A DNA stretch of 64,000 bases, taken from assembly GCA_036823295.1 (NCBI GenBank), contig DAISGD010000009.1, positions 1-64,000 of the forward strand, written 5' to 3'. The stretch's first letter is position 1; each line of letters opens with the position of its first letter. The position numbers and the translations under genes are program-made. Shown piece after piece: positions 26,254 through 35,087 of this stretch. Origin of the DNA: UBA4742 sp002403895. Its GTDB lineage: Bacteria > Actinomycetota > Acidimicrobiia > Acidimicrobiales > Acidimicrobilacustridaceae. The notes under the pieces were generated by a model. It saw only the letters and a list, made by a program, of their open reading frames with translations, was not told the DNA's origin and made no database searches.

Positions 26254-27671
26254 GGATCACCCACGATGTCGACGGGGAGCAGGGCGGTGAGCTCGTCGTT
26301 GGTGGGTTGCCGCTTGGCCACCAGGCGGCCCGCCTGGCGACCAAGGGCCTGTTCGAACAGGTTCCGGGCCAACCGGCCGTTGCCGAAACCCTTGCCCCGG
26401 GGTTGGGCCGCCAACCATGCCCGCGCCGCGGCGGTAGATTCCACCCCGCAGTCGTAGTCGTTCTCGGCGCAGAGCTTGGTGAAGATCTCGGTCAGCTCGT
26501 CGTCGTCATAGTCGGGGAAGGCGATGGTGCGGGAGAAGCGGGAGAGCAGACCCGGATTGGCGCCGACGAAGTCCGCCATCTCGTCGGGGTAGCCGGCGGC
26601 GATCACCACCAATCGGTCCCGGCGGTCCTCCACCAGCTTGACGATGGTGTCGATCGCCTCCCGACCGAAATCGGTGTCCGAGCCCCGGACCAGGGCGTAG
26701 GCCTCGTCGATGAGCAACACGCCCTCGTCGGCGCGGTCGAATGCCTCGGTGACCCGTGTCGCGGTCTGGCCCACGAAGCCCGCCACCAGTCCGGCCCGGT
26801 CGGTCTCGACCAGATGGCCGCGGGTGACGACGCCGAGCGTTCGGTAGATCTGGGCGAGGAGACGGGCCACAGTCGTCTTCCCCGTCCCTGGATTGCCGGT
26901 GAAGATCAGATGCCGGCTGGATTCGGCCACGGGCAGGCCACGTTCGCGCCGGAGGCGCTGGACTTGCAGCAGATCGGTGACGAGCTTCACCTCCCGCTTG
27001 ACCTCCGCCAGGCCGACCAGATCCTCCAGTTCAGCCAGGACATCTTCGAGCGGCCGGGCCGGAGGATCCTGGGTCGGGTCTGCCGGTCCGGCGGCAGCGT
27101 AGACGGGTCCGCGGGCACTCGATGCGAGACCCGGGCCGTTCGCGTCGCGATCGGTCCGGATGGGGTCGCCCCCCGGTGCCCCCTTGATGGCCGACAGCAG
27201 CAGTGCCCGGTAGGCGTCGATGGCCAGCAGTTCGTTGCGGCCCGTGTGGGTGTCGAGGGAGGCCACCATATGAGCGAGCGCCAGGGCGTGCTCGTAGTAG
27301 GTGGTGGCCAGGTCGGTGGCATTGCGCCGGTCCACCCCCAACAAGATCTCGAACAGGTCGGAGGTGGAGGACAGCCAGCGCGAGGCGCCGGTGGTGGTCC
27401 CGTCGGCGCGGAGGTCGTCGGGCGTCGAGCGGGCGAAGTCGGGGCCCATCCGCCGCCCGAACGCGCCGATCAGCGCCCACAGCTCGTCATCGGTGGCCAA
27501 CCGGTCGGCGTCGATGAAGCCGCACGAGAGGTTGAACGCCTCCGTGATGGTGCTGCGCTCCAGCGCGTCGGGGTTCTGATCGGGCAGCGAGGCCGTCGCC
27601 AGGACCAGCGCTCGGCTCACCGCGTCGACGAAGGCGTCGACGGCCACTTCCAGGCCGGGATCGATCCTCAT
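26250..27671 (-). CDS. CbxX/CfqX-type AAA+ ATPase with helical N-terminal domain
   Basis: A 473-residue AAA+ protein. The C-terminal half has LVGLAEVKREVK, Walker A GNPGTGKTT near 259, the conserved LVAGFVGQTA pore region, Walker B LLIDEAYAL near 312 and sensor/arginine residues in GLLSRFSRTI. This matches the CbxX/CfqX (CbbX, EccA, SpoVK) group. The N-terminal 200 residues are helical and contain a FIDADRLATDDELWALIGAF stretch loosely reminiscent of TerB-type domains (tentative). First gene of the minus-strand run. ATG 27671 is chosen at the start of the first well-behaved segment; a longer frame upstream has no coding character. Confidence 0.84.
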   Translation of the reverse strand: MRIDPGLEVAVDAFVDAVSRALVLATASLPDQNPDALERSTITEAFNLSCGFIDADRLATDDELWALIGAFGRRMGPDFARSTPDDLRADGTTTGASRWLSSTSDLFEILLGVDRRNATDLATTYYEHALALAHMVASLDTHTGRNELLAIDAYRALLLSAIKGAPGGDPIRTDRDANGPGLASSARGPVYAAAGPADPTQDPPARPLEDVLAELEDLVGLAEVKREVKLVTDLLQVQRLRRERGLPVAESSRHLIFTGNPGTGKTTVARLLAQIYRTLGVVTRGHLVETDRAGLVAGFVGQTATRVTEAFDRADEGVLLIDEAYALVRGSDTDFGREAIDTIVKLVEDRRDRLVVIAAGYPDEMADFVGANPGLLSRFSRTIAFPDYDDDELTEIFTKLCAENDYDCGVESTAAARAWLAAQPRGKGFGNGRLARNLFEQALGRQAGRLVAKRQPTNDELTALLPVDIVGDP

Positions 27672-27826
27672 GCGACGGTAAGGCCCTTTGGTCCCTGCTC
27701 GGCCCGACGCAGCATGGGCGCAGGTTAGACGGCAGCCCCCCGCCGCGGTCCGACCCGCTCGGGGCCGTGGCGCCGACTCGACCAGGGCTCGGCCTGACCC
27801 CCTGCACCGGGGTGGCACCTGCCACG

Positions 27827-28588
27827 ATGGCCGCCGTGGCAGGAGCATCGGTCGAGATCCGGGATCTGCACCACCGGTTCGCCTCCCGTGCCGGCGTGGT
27901 CACCGTGCTGGACGGGCTCGATCTCGACGTCACCGCCGGCGGGTACGTGGCGCTGGTGGGGGCATCGGGGGCGGGCAAGTCCACGCTGCTGTCGGTGATC
28001 GGCGGGCTTGAGCCCGCCCAGTCGGGCTCGGTCGTGATCGGGGGCCAGGATCTGGGTGGGTTGTCCCGCACGGACCTGGCCACCTTCCGGCGTGAGACCG
28101 TGGGTTTCGTGTTCCAGCATTTCGGGCTCTTGGAAGCCCTGACCGCGGCGGAGAACATCGAACTGGCCTGTTCATTGGCCCGGGTGGCCCCGGCCGCCCG
28201 CCGGGCCAAGGTGCGCGAGTTGCTCGAAGCCGTGGATCTGGCCGATCGGGCTCGCCACCGTCCGGTGCAGCTGAGCGGAGGGGAGCGTCAGCGCGTGGCC
28301 ATCGCCCGCGCTCTGGCCAACGGGCCCAGCCTCGTGCTGGCCGACGAGCCCACCGGTAACCTCGACGACGCCAGCACGGCGCGGGTGGTGGCCCTTCTCG
28401 AATCGCTCCCCGCCGAGCATGGCTGCACCTTGGTGCTCGGCACCCACGACCTGGCCATCGCCGAGCGCGCCTCCCGGCGGCTTCGCTTGCGCGGCGGGCG
28501 CGCCGTCGAGGAGACCGCCCCGGCCGCGGTCAACGCCATCGCCGGCGCCGCCCCGACCGGTCCTCCTGGACAGCAAGCGCGGCGATGA
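27827..28588 (+). CDS. ABC transporter ATP-binding protein (LolD/MacB type)
   Basis: A 253-residue nucleotide-binding subunit: Walker A GASGAGKST, Q-loop FVFQHFGLLE, signature LSGGERQRVAIARAL, Walker B VLADEPTGN and a switch histidine in GTHDLA. The type matches the LolD/MacB/FtsE branch that pairs with FtsX-fold permeases. ATG 27827 or GTG 27836 are both possible starts. It overlaps the permease gene as ATGA. The export substrate is unknown; the lipoprotein encoded two genes on is a candidate partner. Confidence 0.87.
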   Translation: MAAVAGASVEIRDLHHRFASRAGVVTVLDGLDLDVTAGGYVALVGASGAGKSTLLSVIGGLEPAQSGSVVIGGQDLGGLSRTDLATFRRETVGFVFQHFGLLEALTAAENIELACSLARVAPAARRAKVRELLEAVDLADRARHRPVQLSGGERQRVAIARALANGPSLVLADEPTGNLDDASTARVVALLESLPAEHGCTLVLGTHDLAIAERASRRLRLRGGRAVEETAPAAVNAIAGAAPTGPPGQQARR

Positions 28589-29895
28589 CCTGGCGAGACG
28601 TCATCCGTCTGGCCGCCCGGACGGTACGGCGCCGACCGGGGAGGGCAGTGCTGACCGTGCTGGCGGTCACCCTCGCCGCCGCGCTGCTGACCGCGTTGCT
28701 GACCATCTCCACCACCGCCGAGACCCGGGTGCTCGAACAGCTCAGCAGCGGCGGGCCGCTCGCCGGCATCAAGGTGGCGGCTGCCGCGCCCGACCCTGGG
28801 CAGGTGGACCAGGACAATGCCGCTCCCGGGGCGGCCAAGGCGTTGGACGATACGGCCCTCACCCAGATCAGTGATCTGCCCGATGTCCGCGACGTCGTGC
28901 CCATCGTGAGCTCCAAGGTCTACGTGATCACCCCAGCTCGCGACCGCGACAACCACCGGATCGGCCCCTTCTTCGAGGACCTGGTGGGCGTGGATCTGAC
29001 CAAGGTCAGCCAGTTGCCCATCACTCCGGTGGCGGGTCGGTTGCCGTCACCGGGCGCCACCAGCGAGATCGCCGTGACCCAGGGCTACCTCGAACGGCTG
29101 GGGCTTCAGCGCGTGGACGCTCCGCAAGTGGTGGGGACCCCGCTGCAGATGGCCACCCCGCAGGTGGTGGACGACGGCGGCCAGTTTCGCATCCGCGGCC
29201 GGTGGGTGAAGGTCACCATCGTCGGCGTCGTGGCCCAGGAGGCTGGCGACGGACAGTTCCTCGCCTCCAGCGAGATGGTGCAACAGGCCCGAGACTGGGC
29301 TCGGGCTGGCGTGAACCAGAGCCGGGACCTGCAGCTGTCGACGTCGCCCTACACCGGCCTGTTCGTGGTAGCCCGGGGCATCGACAACGTGAGCAAGGTG
29401 CGGGCCCAGATCACCGCCATCGGCTACTCGACCAGCGCACCGGAGAATCTCATCGCCAGCGTGCGTCGGTATCTCCACGTGGTCGAGATCGTGCTCAGCT
29501 CGGTAGGCATCATCGCCCTCGTGGTGGCGGCGTTGGGCATCAGCAACGCCATGCTGGCTGCGGTGCGTGAGCGGCGGAGGGAGATCGGCGTGCTCAAGGC
29601 CATCGGGGCGCGCGATCGCGACGTGTATCGTGTGTTCCTGCTCGAGGCGGGCACGCTGGGCTTTGTGGGCGGCGTGCTGGGCACCATCTTCGGCTGGGCC
29701 ATCGCCGAGGTGGTCGGGCGGGTGGTCAATGGCTATCTGGCTGCCCAGCGCCTCGTCGGGGTCAAGCTGACCCTGCCCTGGCCGGTGGTGGTGGGAGGGA
29801 TCGTGGGCTCGACGCTGCTCGCTCTGTTGGCTGGCACGCTTCCTGCGGTGCGGGCGGCCCGGCTCCCGGCCCGGGAGGCCGTCGGTGGTGGCTGA
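28585..29895 (+). CDS. FtsX/MacB-type ABC transporter permease
   Basis: A 436-residue protein with the MacB layout: one N-terminal membrane helix (about residues 15-40), a long extracytoplasmic domain (about 45-290) and three C-terminal helices with the FtsX-like segment NAMLAAVRERRREIGVLKAIGA. Works with the preceding ATPase in mechanotransmission or lipoprotein/peptide export. The stop overlaps the start of the following lipoprotein gene, giving a three-gene unit. Confidence 0.86.
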   Translation: MTWRDVIRLAARTVRRRPGRAVLTVLAVTLAAALLTALLTISTTAETRVLEQLSSGGPLAGIKVAAAAPDPGQVDQDNAAPGAAKALDDTALTQISDLPDVRDVVPIVSSKVYVITPARDRDNHRIGPFFEDLVGVDLTKVSQLPITPVAGRLPSPGATSEIAVTQGYLERLGLQRVDAPQVVGTPLQMATPQVVDDGGQFRIRGRWVKVTIVGVVAQEAGDGQFLASSEMVQQARDWARAGVNQSRDLQLSTSPYTGLFVVARGIDNVSKVRAQITAIGYSTSAPENLIASVRRYLHVVEIVLSSVGIIALVVAALGISNAMLAAVRERRREIGVLKAIGARDRDVYRVFLLEAGTLGFVGGVLGTIFGWAIAEVVGRVVNGYLAAQRLVGVKLTLPWPVVVGGIVGSTLLALLAGTLPAVRAARLPAREAVGGG

Positions 29896-30538
29896 TCCCC
29901 GGCCTACGTCGAGCCCCAGGCGGTGTGCGTCGGGCGCGCGCTGGTTCCTGGTCGTGTTGGGCTGCATGGCGGCGACGGTGGGTTGCTCGTCGAGTGGGGG
30001 TTCCCCCTCGTCGGCGGCACCCCCGGAGACCGCGGCGGCACCAACGGTGGTCTACCTCGCCCTGGGGGCCAAGGAGACCAACAACAGCGACCGGGATGAC
30101 CTACAAGACAACTGGCCCCAGATCGTGTTCGCCGAGACCCTCCCTGCCGGGGTGTACGTAAATCTGGCCACCGACGACGCCACCGTCCAGAGTGCGCTCG
30201 ATTCTCAGCTGCCGCAGGCGACCGCCCTTCATCCCACCATCGCCACCGTGTGGGTCGAATCGGCCGATGCCCGGCTGGGAACGCCGGCGGCCACGTACCG
30301 CCAGAAGCTCACGCAGCTGGTGGAGGGGTTGCGGGCCGCGGGCGCCACCCAGATCCTCCTGCTCACCCCATCGACGTCGACGACCGGCGCCGGGGGCGAT
30401 CTGGCCGACTCCGTCTCCCAGGTGGCCCGCGCAACCGGTGCCACTCTGGTGGCGCTGGGTGACGTCTCCGATCGAGCGGAGGATCCCGGGCAGCGCCGCA
30501 TCGCCGATCAGGTATCGAGCGCCCTGCACACGAGCTGA
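29885..30538 (+). CDS. Putative lipoprotein, SGNH-hydrolase-like but with degenerate active-site blocks
   Basis: A 217-residue protein with a signal peptide and lipobox TVGC near residue 33. The body (YLALGAKETNN, then HPTIATVWVESADARLG, LTQLVEGLRAAGATQILLLTPS and RRIADQVSSAL) follows the order of SGNH/GDSL esterase blocks. However, the block I Gly-Asp-Ser, the block III Gly-x-Asn-Asp and the block V Asp-x-x-His are not recognisable. It may be a non-catalytic relative; the fold is inferred by eye. GTG 29885 or 29888 overlaps the permease stop, so it is likely the third component of that ABC unit. Confidence 0.55.
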   Translation: MVADPRPTSSPRRCASGARWFLVVLGCMAATVGCSSSGGSPSSAAPPETAAAPTVVYLALGAKETNNSDRDDLQDNWPQIVFAETLPAGVYVNLATDDATVQSALDSQLPQATALHPTIATVWVESADARLGTPAATYRQKLTQLVEGLRAAGATQILLLTPSTSTTGAGGDLADSVSQVARATGATLVALGDVSDRAEDPGQRRIADQVSSALHTS

Positions 30539-30542
30539 CCGG

Positions 30543-30548
30543 TAGCCT
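30543..30548 (+). promoter_or_regulatory. Putative leaderless -10 box of proA
   Basis: TAGCCT followed by 6 nt and GTG 30555. It supports GTG 30555 as the proA start even though an assembly gap follows shortly after. Confidence 0.4.
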
Positions 30549-30554
30549 TCCCTG

Positions 30555-31965
30555 GTGGCTGCTCCCGAGGGTGTCGAACCCACCGTGCCCTCCGTCGTGC
30601 CNNNNNNNNNNNNNNNNNNNNNNNNNNNNNNNNNNNNNNNNNNNNNNNNNNNNNNNNNNNNNNNNNNNNNNNNNNNNNNNNNNNNNNNNNNNNNNNNNNN
30701 NCGTGCCCTTCGACGAGCCCCTCGACGACACGATCGCTGAGCTCGGGCGGCGGGCCAAGGCCGCCTCTCGCATCTTGGCCACGACCTCAACCGCGGTCAA
30801 GGATGACGCGTTGCGCACCGCGGCGGACCTGCTGGTGGCCCGGTCGGGCGAGCTGCTCCAGGCCAACGCGGTTGACGTAGCCCGCGCAACTGACCAAGGC
30901 GTCAGCATCGCCATCATCGACCGGCTGCGGCTGACCGAGGCCAAGATCGAAGCCATGGCTTCGGGCCTTCGCCAGGTGGCATCGTTGCCCGACCCGGTAG
31001 GCGAGGTGCTCGACGGCTGGACTCGCCCCAACGGCTTGCGCATCCACCGTGTACGGGTGCCCCTCGGGGTGGTGGCCATCATCTACGAGAACCGCCCCAA
31101 CGTGACCAGCGACGCCGCCGGACTCTGCCTCAAGGCGGGCAACGCCGCCTTCCTGCGAGGATCGTCGGGGGCCATCACCTCCAACATCGCCGTGTCCAAC
31201 GTGCTGAGGGACGCCGCGGTCAAGGCAGGCCTTCCCGCCGACGCCGTGATCTTGGTGACCGACACCAGCCGTGAGGCAGCGGTGGAGTTCATGCAGCAGC
31301 GGGGTTCGATCGACTGCCTGATCCCGCGCGGGGGGCCGTCGCTCATCCGTTCGATCCTGGAGCACGCCACGGTGCCCTACGTGATCGACGGTGATGGCAA
31401 CTGTCACGTCTACGTCGACGAGTCTGCCGACCTGGACATGGCGCTCGACATCGTGGTCAACGCCAAGACCCAGCGCCCGTCGGTGTGCAACTCGGCCGAG
31501 TCACTGCTGGTGCACCGAGCGGTGGCCGGGCTCTTCCTGCCCCAGGTGGGAGACGCCCTGGCCGGTGTGGAGCTGCTGGGCGACGCTGACACCCGGGCGC
31601 TCATCTCGCGGGCGGGGGTGGCCGACGACGAGGCCTATGCCACCGAGTTCCTGGACCTGATCATGTCGGTCCGGGTGGTGGATTCCCTCGACCAGGCCAT
31701 CGACCACGTGAACCGTTACGGCACGGGCCACAGCGAGGCCATCGTCACCCGGTCGCTCGAGGCGGCCGAGCGCTTCACCACCGAGGTCGACGCGGCCGCC
31801 GTCGTGGTCAACGCCTCGACCCGGTTCGTCGACGGCGAGGAGTTCGGCTTCGGCGCCGAGATCGGCATCTCCACCCAGAAGCTCCACGCCCGCGGGCCGA
31901 TGGGCCTGCGAGAGCTCACTACCGCCAAGTATGTCGTCAACGGGACGGGCCAGGTCCGGGGTTGA
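30555..31965 (+). CDS. proA: Gamma-glutamyl phosphate reductase (interrupted by a sequence gap)
   Basis: NADPH-dependent reduction of glutamyl phosphate to the semialdehyde, second step of proline synthesis. From 30704 onward the ALDH-fold sequence is complete, with VPLGVVAIIYENRPNVTSDA, the catalytic cysteine in QRPSVCNSAE, and the C-terminal GFGAEIGISTQKLHARGPMG. The first 16 codons from GTG 30555 are in a different frame from the rest across the 100-N run. If this start is right, the true gap length is a multiple of 3. ProA is separated from proB by 10.5 kb. Confidence 0.9.
30602..30701. other. Assembly gap (100 N)
   Basis: A run of exactly 100 N inside the 5' end of proA. The same hexamer CGTGCC stands immediately before and after the N run, so the contig ends may share a short repeat. 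Confidence 0.98.
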
Positions 31966-32034
31966 CGGCGGTCGCCAGAAGCGCGGGGGTGGGGTTATCG
32001 GCGCGACTCATGGCGCGGCGTGGGGCAATTGTTC

Positions 32035-32065
32035 TTGACCGGGCGGTCAAGGCGGCCGGTAGGGT
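32035..32065 (+). promoter_or_regulatory. Putative leaderless promoter with palindromic operator upstream of the MoxR gene
   Basis: TTGACC (32035-32040), a 19-nt spacer and TAGGGT (32060-32065) are followed by 6 nt and the ATG. The -35 is embedded in the perfect palindrome TTGACCGGGCGGTCAA (32035-32050; 7-bp arms, 2-nt centre), placed where a bound repressor would block polymerase. The other bases between proA and this gene show nothing I can name. Confidence 0.5.
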
Positions 32066-32071
32066 GTCGAG

Positions 32072-32977
32072 ATGGAATACCGCTTCGACACCGTCGACGA
32101 TGTCCGCACCCGCCTGAAGGGGGCCGACTACCTGTCCGATGAAGGCACCGCCGGGGTCGTCTACCTGGGTGATCGGCTGCAGAAGCCGATCCTGGTGGAG
32201 GGTCCCGCCGGCACCGGCAAGACCCAGTTGGCCAAGTCGGTGGCGGAGATCACCGGCGCCCGCCTGATCCGCCTCCAGTGCTACGAGGGCCTCGACGAGT
32301 CCAAGGCGCTGTACGAGTGGAACTACAAGAAGCAGCTTCTGCGCATCCAGGCCGAGCGCAACAACGAGACGAACTGGGAAGAGATCGAGACCGACATCTT
32401 CTCCGACGAGTTCCTACTCACCCGCCCGTTGCTCGAGGCCATCCGGGCTGAGGATCCCGTCGTGCTGTTGATCGACGAGGTCGACCGCGTCGAGGTCGAG
32501 ACCGAGGCGCTGCTGCTGGAGATCCTGTCGGACTACCAGGTGTCGATCCCTGAGCTGGGCACCGTCGTGGCCAAGCAGATCCCTCTGGTCTTCCTCACCT
32601 CCAACAACACCCGCGAGCTGTCCGAGGCGCTCAAGCGGCGCTGCCTGTTCCTGCACATCGACTATCCCGACATGGAACGGGAAAAGGAGATCGTGCTGAC
32701 CAAGGTTCCCGACATCACCGAGACGCTGGCCGATCAGGTGGCCCGCATCGTGCGCTCGATCCGCCAGCTCGAGCTGAAGAAGTCGCCGTCGGTGTCCGAG
32801 ACGCTGGACTGGGCCCGCACGCTCGTGCTGCTCGGCGTCGAGTCGGTCACCGAGGCCGATGCGGTCGACACCATCAACATCCTGCTCAAGTACCAGAGCG
32901 ACATCGCCAAGGCGGTCAGGGAGCTGGCCGACGACAAGGGCGGCCAGCGCCGGGCCTTGGGCAAGGTCGGGCCGTAG
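32072..32977 (+). CDS. MoxR-type AAA+ ATPase
   Basis: A 301-residue AAA+ protein: Walker A GPAGTGKTQ near 45, Walker B VVLLIDEVDR near 130, sensor 1 FLTSNNTRELS and an arginine-rich KRRCLFLHIDYPD segment. MoxR ATPases act as chaperones that mature or load cofactors together with a cytosolic VWA protein; the next gene encodes one. The pair resembles the CoxD/CoxE-type arrangement, but no carbon monoxide dehydrogenase genes are in the window, so the client is unknown. Confidence 0.9.
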   Translation: MEYRFDTVDDVRTRLKGADYLSDEGTAGVVYLGDRLQKPILVEGPAGTGKTQLAKSVAEITGARLIRLQCYEGLDESKALYEWNYKKQLLRIQAERNNETNWEEIETDIFSDEFLLTRPLLEAIRAEDPVVLLIDEVDRVEVETEALLLEILSDYQVSIPELGTVVAKQIPLVFLTSNNTRELSEALKRRCLFLHIDYPDMEREKEIVLTKVPDITETLADQVARIVRSIRQLELKKSPSVSETLDWARTLVLLGVESVTEADAVDTINILLKYQSDIAKAVRELADDKGGQRRALGKVGP

Positions 32978-33017
32978 TCGATGGCGCCCCGCACCCGCGC
33001 TCACCGCAGGCCGCATC

Positions 33018-34508
33018 ATGGCTGACACCGTCGCACCGGGTGCCGAGCCGACATTCGTCGGCGGGCCGATGCTCGAACTGCTGGCGGGGTTCATCCGCGA
33101 GCTACGCGAGGCCGGGCTTCCGGTGAGCCTCACCGAGAACCTCGACGCCATGGAGGCGGTGCGCCACATCCCGTTGGAGGACCGAGAGGCGTTCAAATAC
33201 GCCCTGGCCGCCACCCTGGTCAAGAACAACACCCACTGGCGGGCCTTCGAGACGGTGTTCGAGGTTTACTTCTCGCTGCGGGGACGCCAGTACGAGCTGA
33301 GCGACGAGCTCAGCGACCTGCTCGGTCCCGCCGAGGACGAGGACGGTCAGGAACCTCCCGAGGGCATGGACGGCATGCGGGGGTCGGGTGGCGGTGGCGA
33401 GGCCCTCTCGCCTGAAGAGCTGGCCGAGATGCTCTACAAGGCGCTTATGGAGGGCGACGAGGCCCTGATGCGGGCATTGGCCCGCCAGGCCGTAAAGCGC
33501 TACGCAGGCATGGAGCCGGGTCGTCCGGTGGGGGGCACCTACTACCTGTACCGCACGCTGCGGAACCTCGACCTCGACGCCGTGCTCGACAAGTTGATGC
33601 AGCAGGCCAAAGCCGACGCCCCCGACCTGACCAGATTGGAAGAGCGGCTCGAGCGCGACGAGTACGAGCACCGCATCGAGCAACTGAAGAAGGAAGTCGA
33701 GGCCGAGATCCGTCGACGGCTGGTGGCTGACCGGGGGGTCGAGGCCATGGCCAAGACGTTGCGCAAGCCGCTGCCCGAGGACGTCGACTTCATGCACGCC
33801 AGCCGCGAGGAGATGGCCTCGCTGCGCAAGGCGATCTTCCCGCTCACCCGCAAGTTGGCCGTGCGGCTGGCCCGCAAGCGCCGTCACGGCCGCAAGGGGC
33901 CGCTCGACTTCCGCAACACCGTGCGCCACTCGCTCAGCTATGGCGGGGTGCCGGCCGAACCGAAGTTCCGCTACCCGCGCCCGTCGAAGCCGGAGATCTT
34001 CGTGATCGCCGACATCTCCGGGTCGGTGGCCGCCTTTGCCCGATTCACCCTCCATCTCGTGTATGCCATCTCGGGCCAGTTCTCGAAGGTCCGGGCCTTC
34101 GTGTTCATCGACGGGCTGGATGAGGTGACCCGTTTCTTCGAGGGGGTGGACGACATCGGTGAGGCGGTCCACCGGGTCAACACCGAGGCCGACGTGGTGT
34201 GGGTGGATGGCCACTCCGACTACGGCCATGCCTTCGAGGTGTTCTGGCAGCGCTATGGCCGCGAGGTCACCTCCAAGACGACGGTGATGATCCTGGGCGA
34301 CGCCCGGAACAACTACCACGCCGCGCAGTCGTGGATCGTCAAGGAGATGCAGAAGAAGGCGCGCCACGTCTTCTGGCTGAACCCCGAGCCCCGCAGCTAC
34401 TGGGACACCGGCGACTCGATCGTGGGGGAGTACGGGATCCACTGCGACGGCACGTTCGAGTGCCGAAACCTCCGCCAACTCGAGAAGTTCGTCGACCTCC
34501 TGGCCTGA
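33018..34508 (+). CDS. CoxE-like VWA domain protein
   Basis: A 496-residue cytosolic protein without signal peptide. The N-terminal half is helical with a Glu/Gly-rich loop (residues 110-130) and charged coiled segments; the C-terminal half is a VWA domain with MIDAS motif DISGS near residue 333 and the later Asp in LGDARNNYHA. It partners the preceding MoxR ATPase by gene adjacency. ATG 33018 begins 40 nt after the ATPase stop; a longer upstream frame that overlaps the ATPase gene is rejected. Confidence 0.86.
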   Translation: MADTVAPGAEPTFVGGPMLELLAGFIRELREAGLPVSLTENLDAMEAVRHIPLEDREAFKYALAATLVKNNTHWRAFETVFEVYFSLRGRQYELSDELSDLLGPAEDEDGQEPPEGMDGMRGSGGGGEALSPEELAEMLYKALMEGDEALMRALARQAVKRYAGMEPGRPVGGTYYLYRTLRNLDLDAVLDKLMQQAKADAPDLTRLEERLERDEYEHRIEQLKKEVEAEIRRRLVADRGVEAMAKTLRKPLPEDVDFMHASREEMASLRKAIFPLTRKLAVRLARKRRHGRKGPLDFRNTVRHSLSYGGVPAEPKFRYPRPSKPEIFVIADISGSVAAFARFTLHLVYAISGQFSKVRAFVFIDGLDEVTRFFEGVDDIGEAVHRVNTEADVVWVDGHSDYGHAFEVFWQRYGREVTSKTTVMILGDARNNYHAAQSWIVKEMQKKARHVFWLNPEPRSYWDTGDSIVGEYGIHCDGTFECRNLRQLEKFVDLLA

Positions 34509-34531
34509 CCTTGAGCTGGGGTCAGCTGGGG

Positions 34532-35074
34532 TCAGCCGGTGGCGGCGGGGAAGCGTAGGTCGCTGCGGCCCACGGGGGGCACGCCGGTGGCGCCGTTGGG
34601 CTGGCCCTCGATGAGGAAGCGAACCTTCGTCACCTCGGGGAACTGCGTGAGCGTGTAGACAACCTGGGCCACCTGGGGTCGCGTGTCCTTCGTCTCGAAC
34701 TTGCGGTTGAAGTCCACGGTGGCGACGCCATCGGTGCCGACGGTTAGAGACTGGACCACCACGCCCTTGTCGAGACCCGTGCCGGCACCGAACGCCGCTT
34801 CGTTCGGGTTGGGCCCAGCCACCAGGTCGTCAAGGGCGCGGCGAACCGGGTCGGGTCCGTCCGGGCGGACCTCTCCGGGGGTGACGGTGTCGCCCACGAT
34901 CCACCAGGGACGAGCCCCGGCGGCTGCCGGGGCGCTGGTCCCGGTGCCGGCCGGCGTCGATGTCGCGGTCACCGACACGGCCTGATCCGCGCTGGGGGTT
35001 GACGACGAGCACGCCGCCAAGCCGCCGATGAGGATCAGCCCGACCAGGTACATCGGGATGCCACGAGCCAGCAT
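34532..35074 (-). CDS. GerMN-domain lipoprotein
   Basis: A 180-residue lipoprotein: signal peptide with lipobox GLAAC near residue 20, a Ser/Thr/Ala-rich linker, then a GerMN domain (VATVDFNRKF, then VVYTLTQFPEVTKVRFLIEG). In actinobacteria such domains occur in exported proteins linked to envelope homeostasis and not to sporulation. The ATG lies 13 nt downstream of the paaX-like stop, so both may share a message. Convergent with the CoxE-like gene. Confidence 0.82.
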   Translation of the reverse strand: MLARGIPMYLVGLILIGGLAACSSSTPSADQAVSVTATSTPAGTGTSAPAAAGARPWWIVGDTVTPGEVRPDGPDPVRRALDDLVAGPNPNEAAFGAGTGLDKGVVVQSLTVGTDGVATVDFNRKFETKDTRPQVAQVVYTLTQFPEVTKVRFLIEGQPNGATGVPPVGRSDLRFPAATG

Positions 35075-35087
35075 GGGGGGCCTGATC

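Noticed and set aside
32072..34508. Carbon monoxide dehydrogenase maturation locus (coxD/coxE)
   Set aside because: Only the AAA-VWA pair is present; no coxMSL or other cox genes are in the window.
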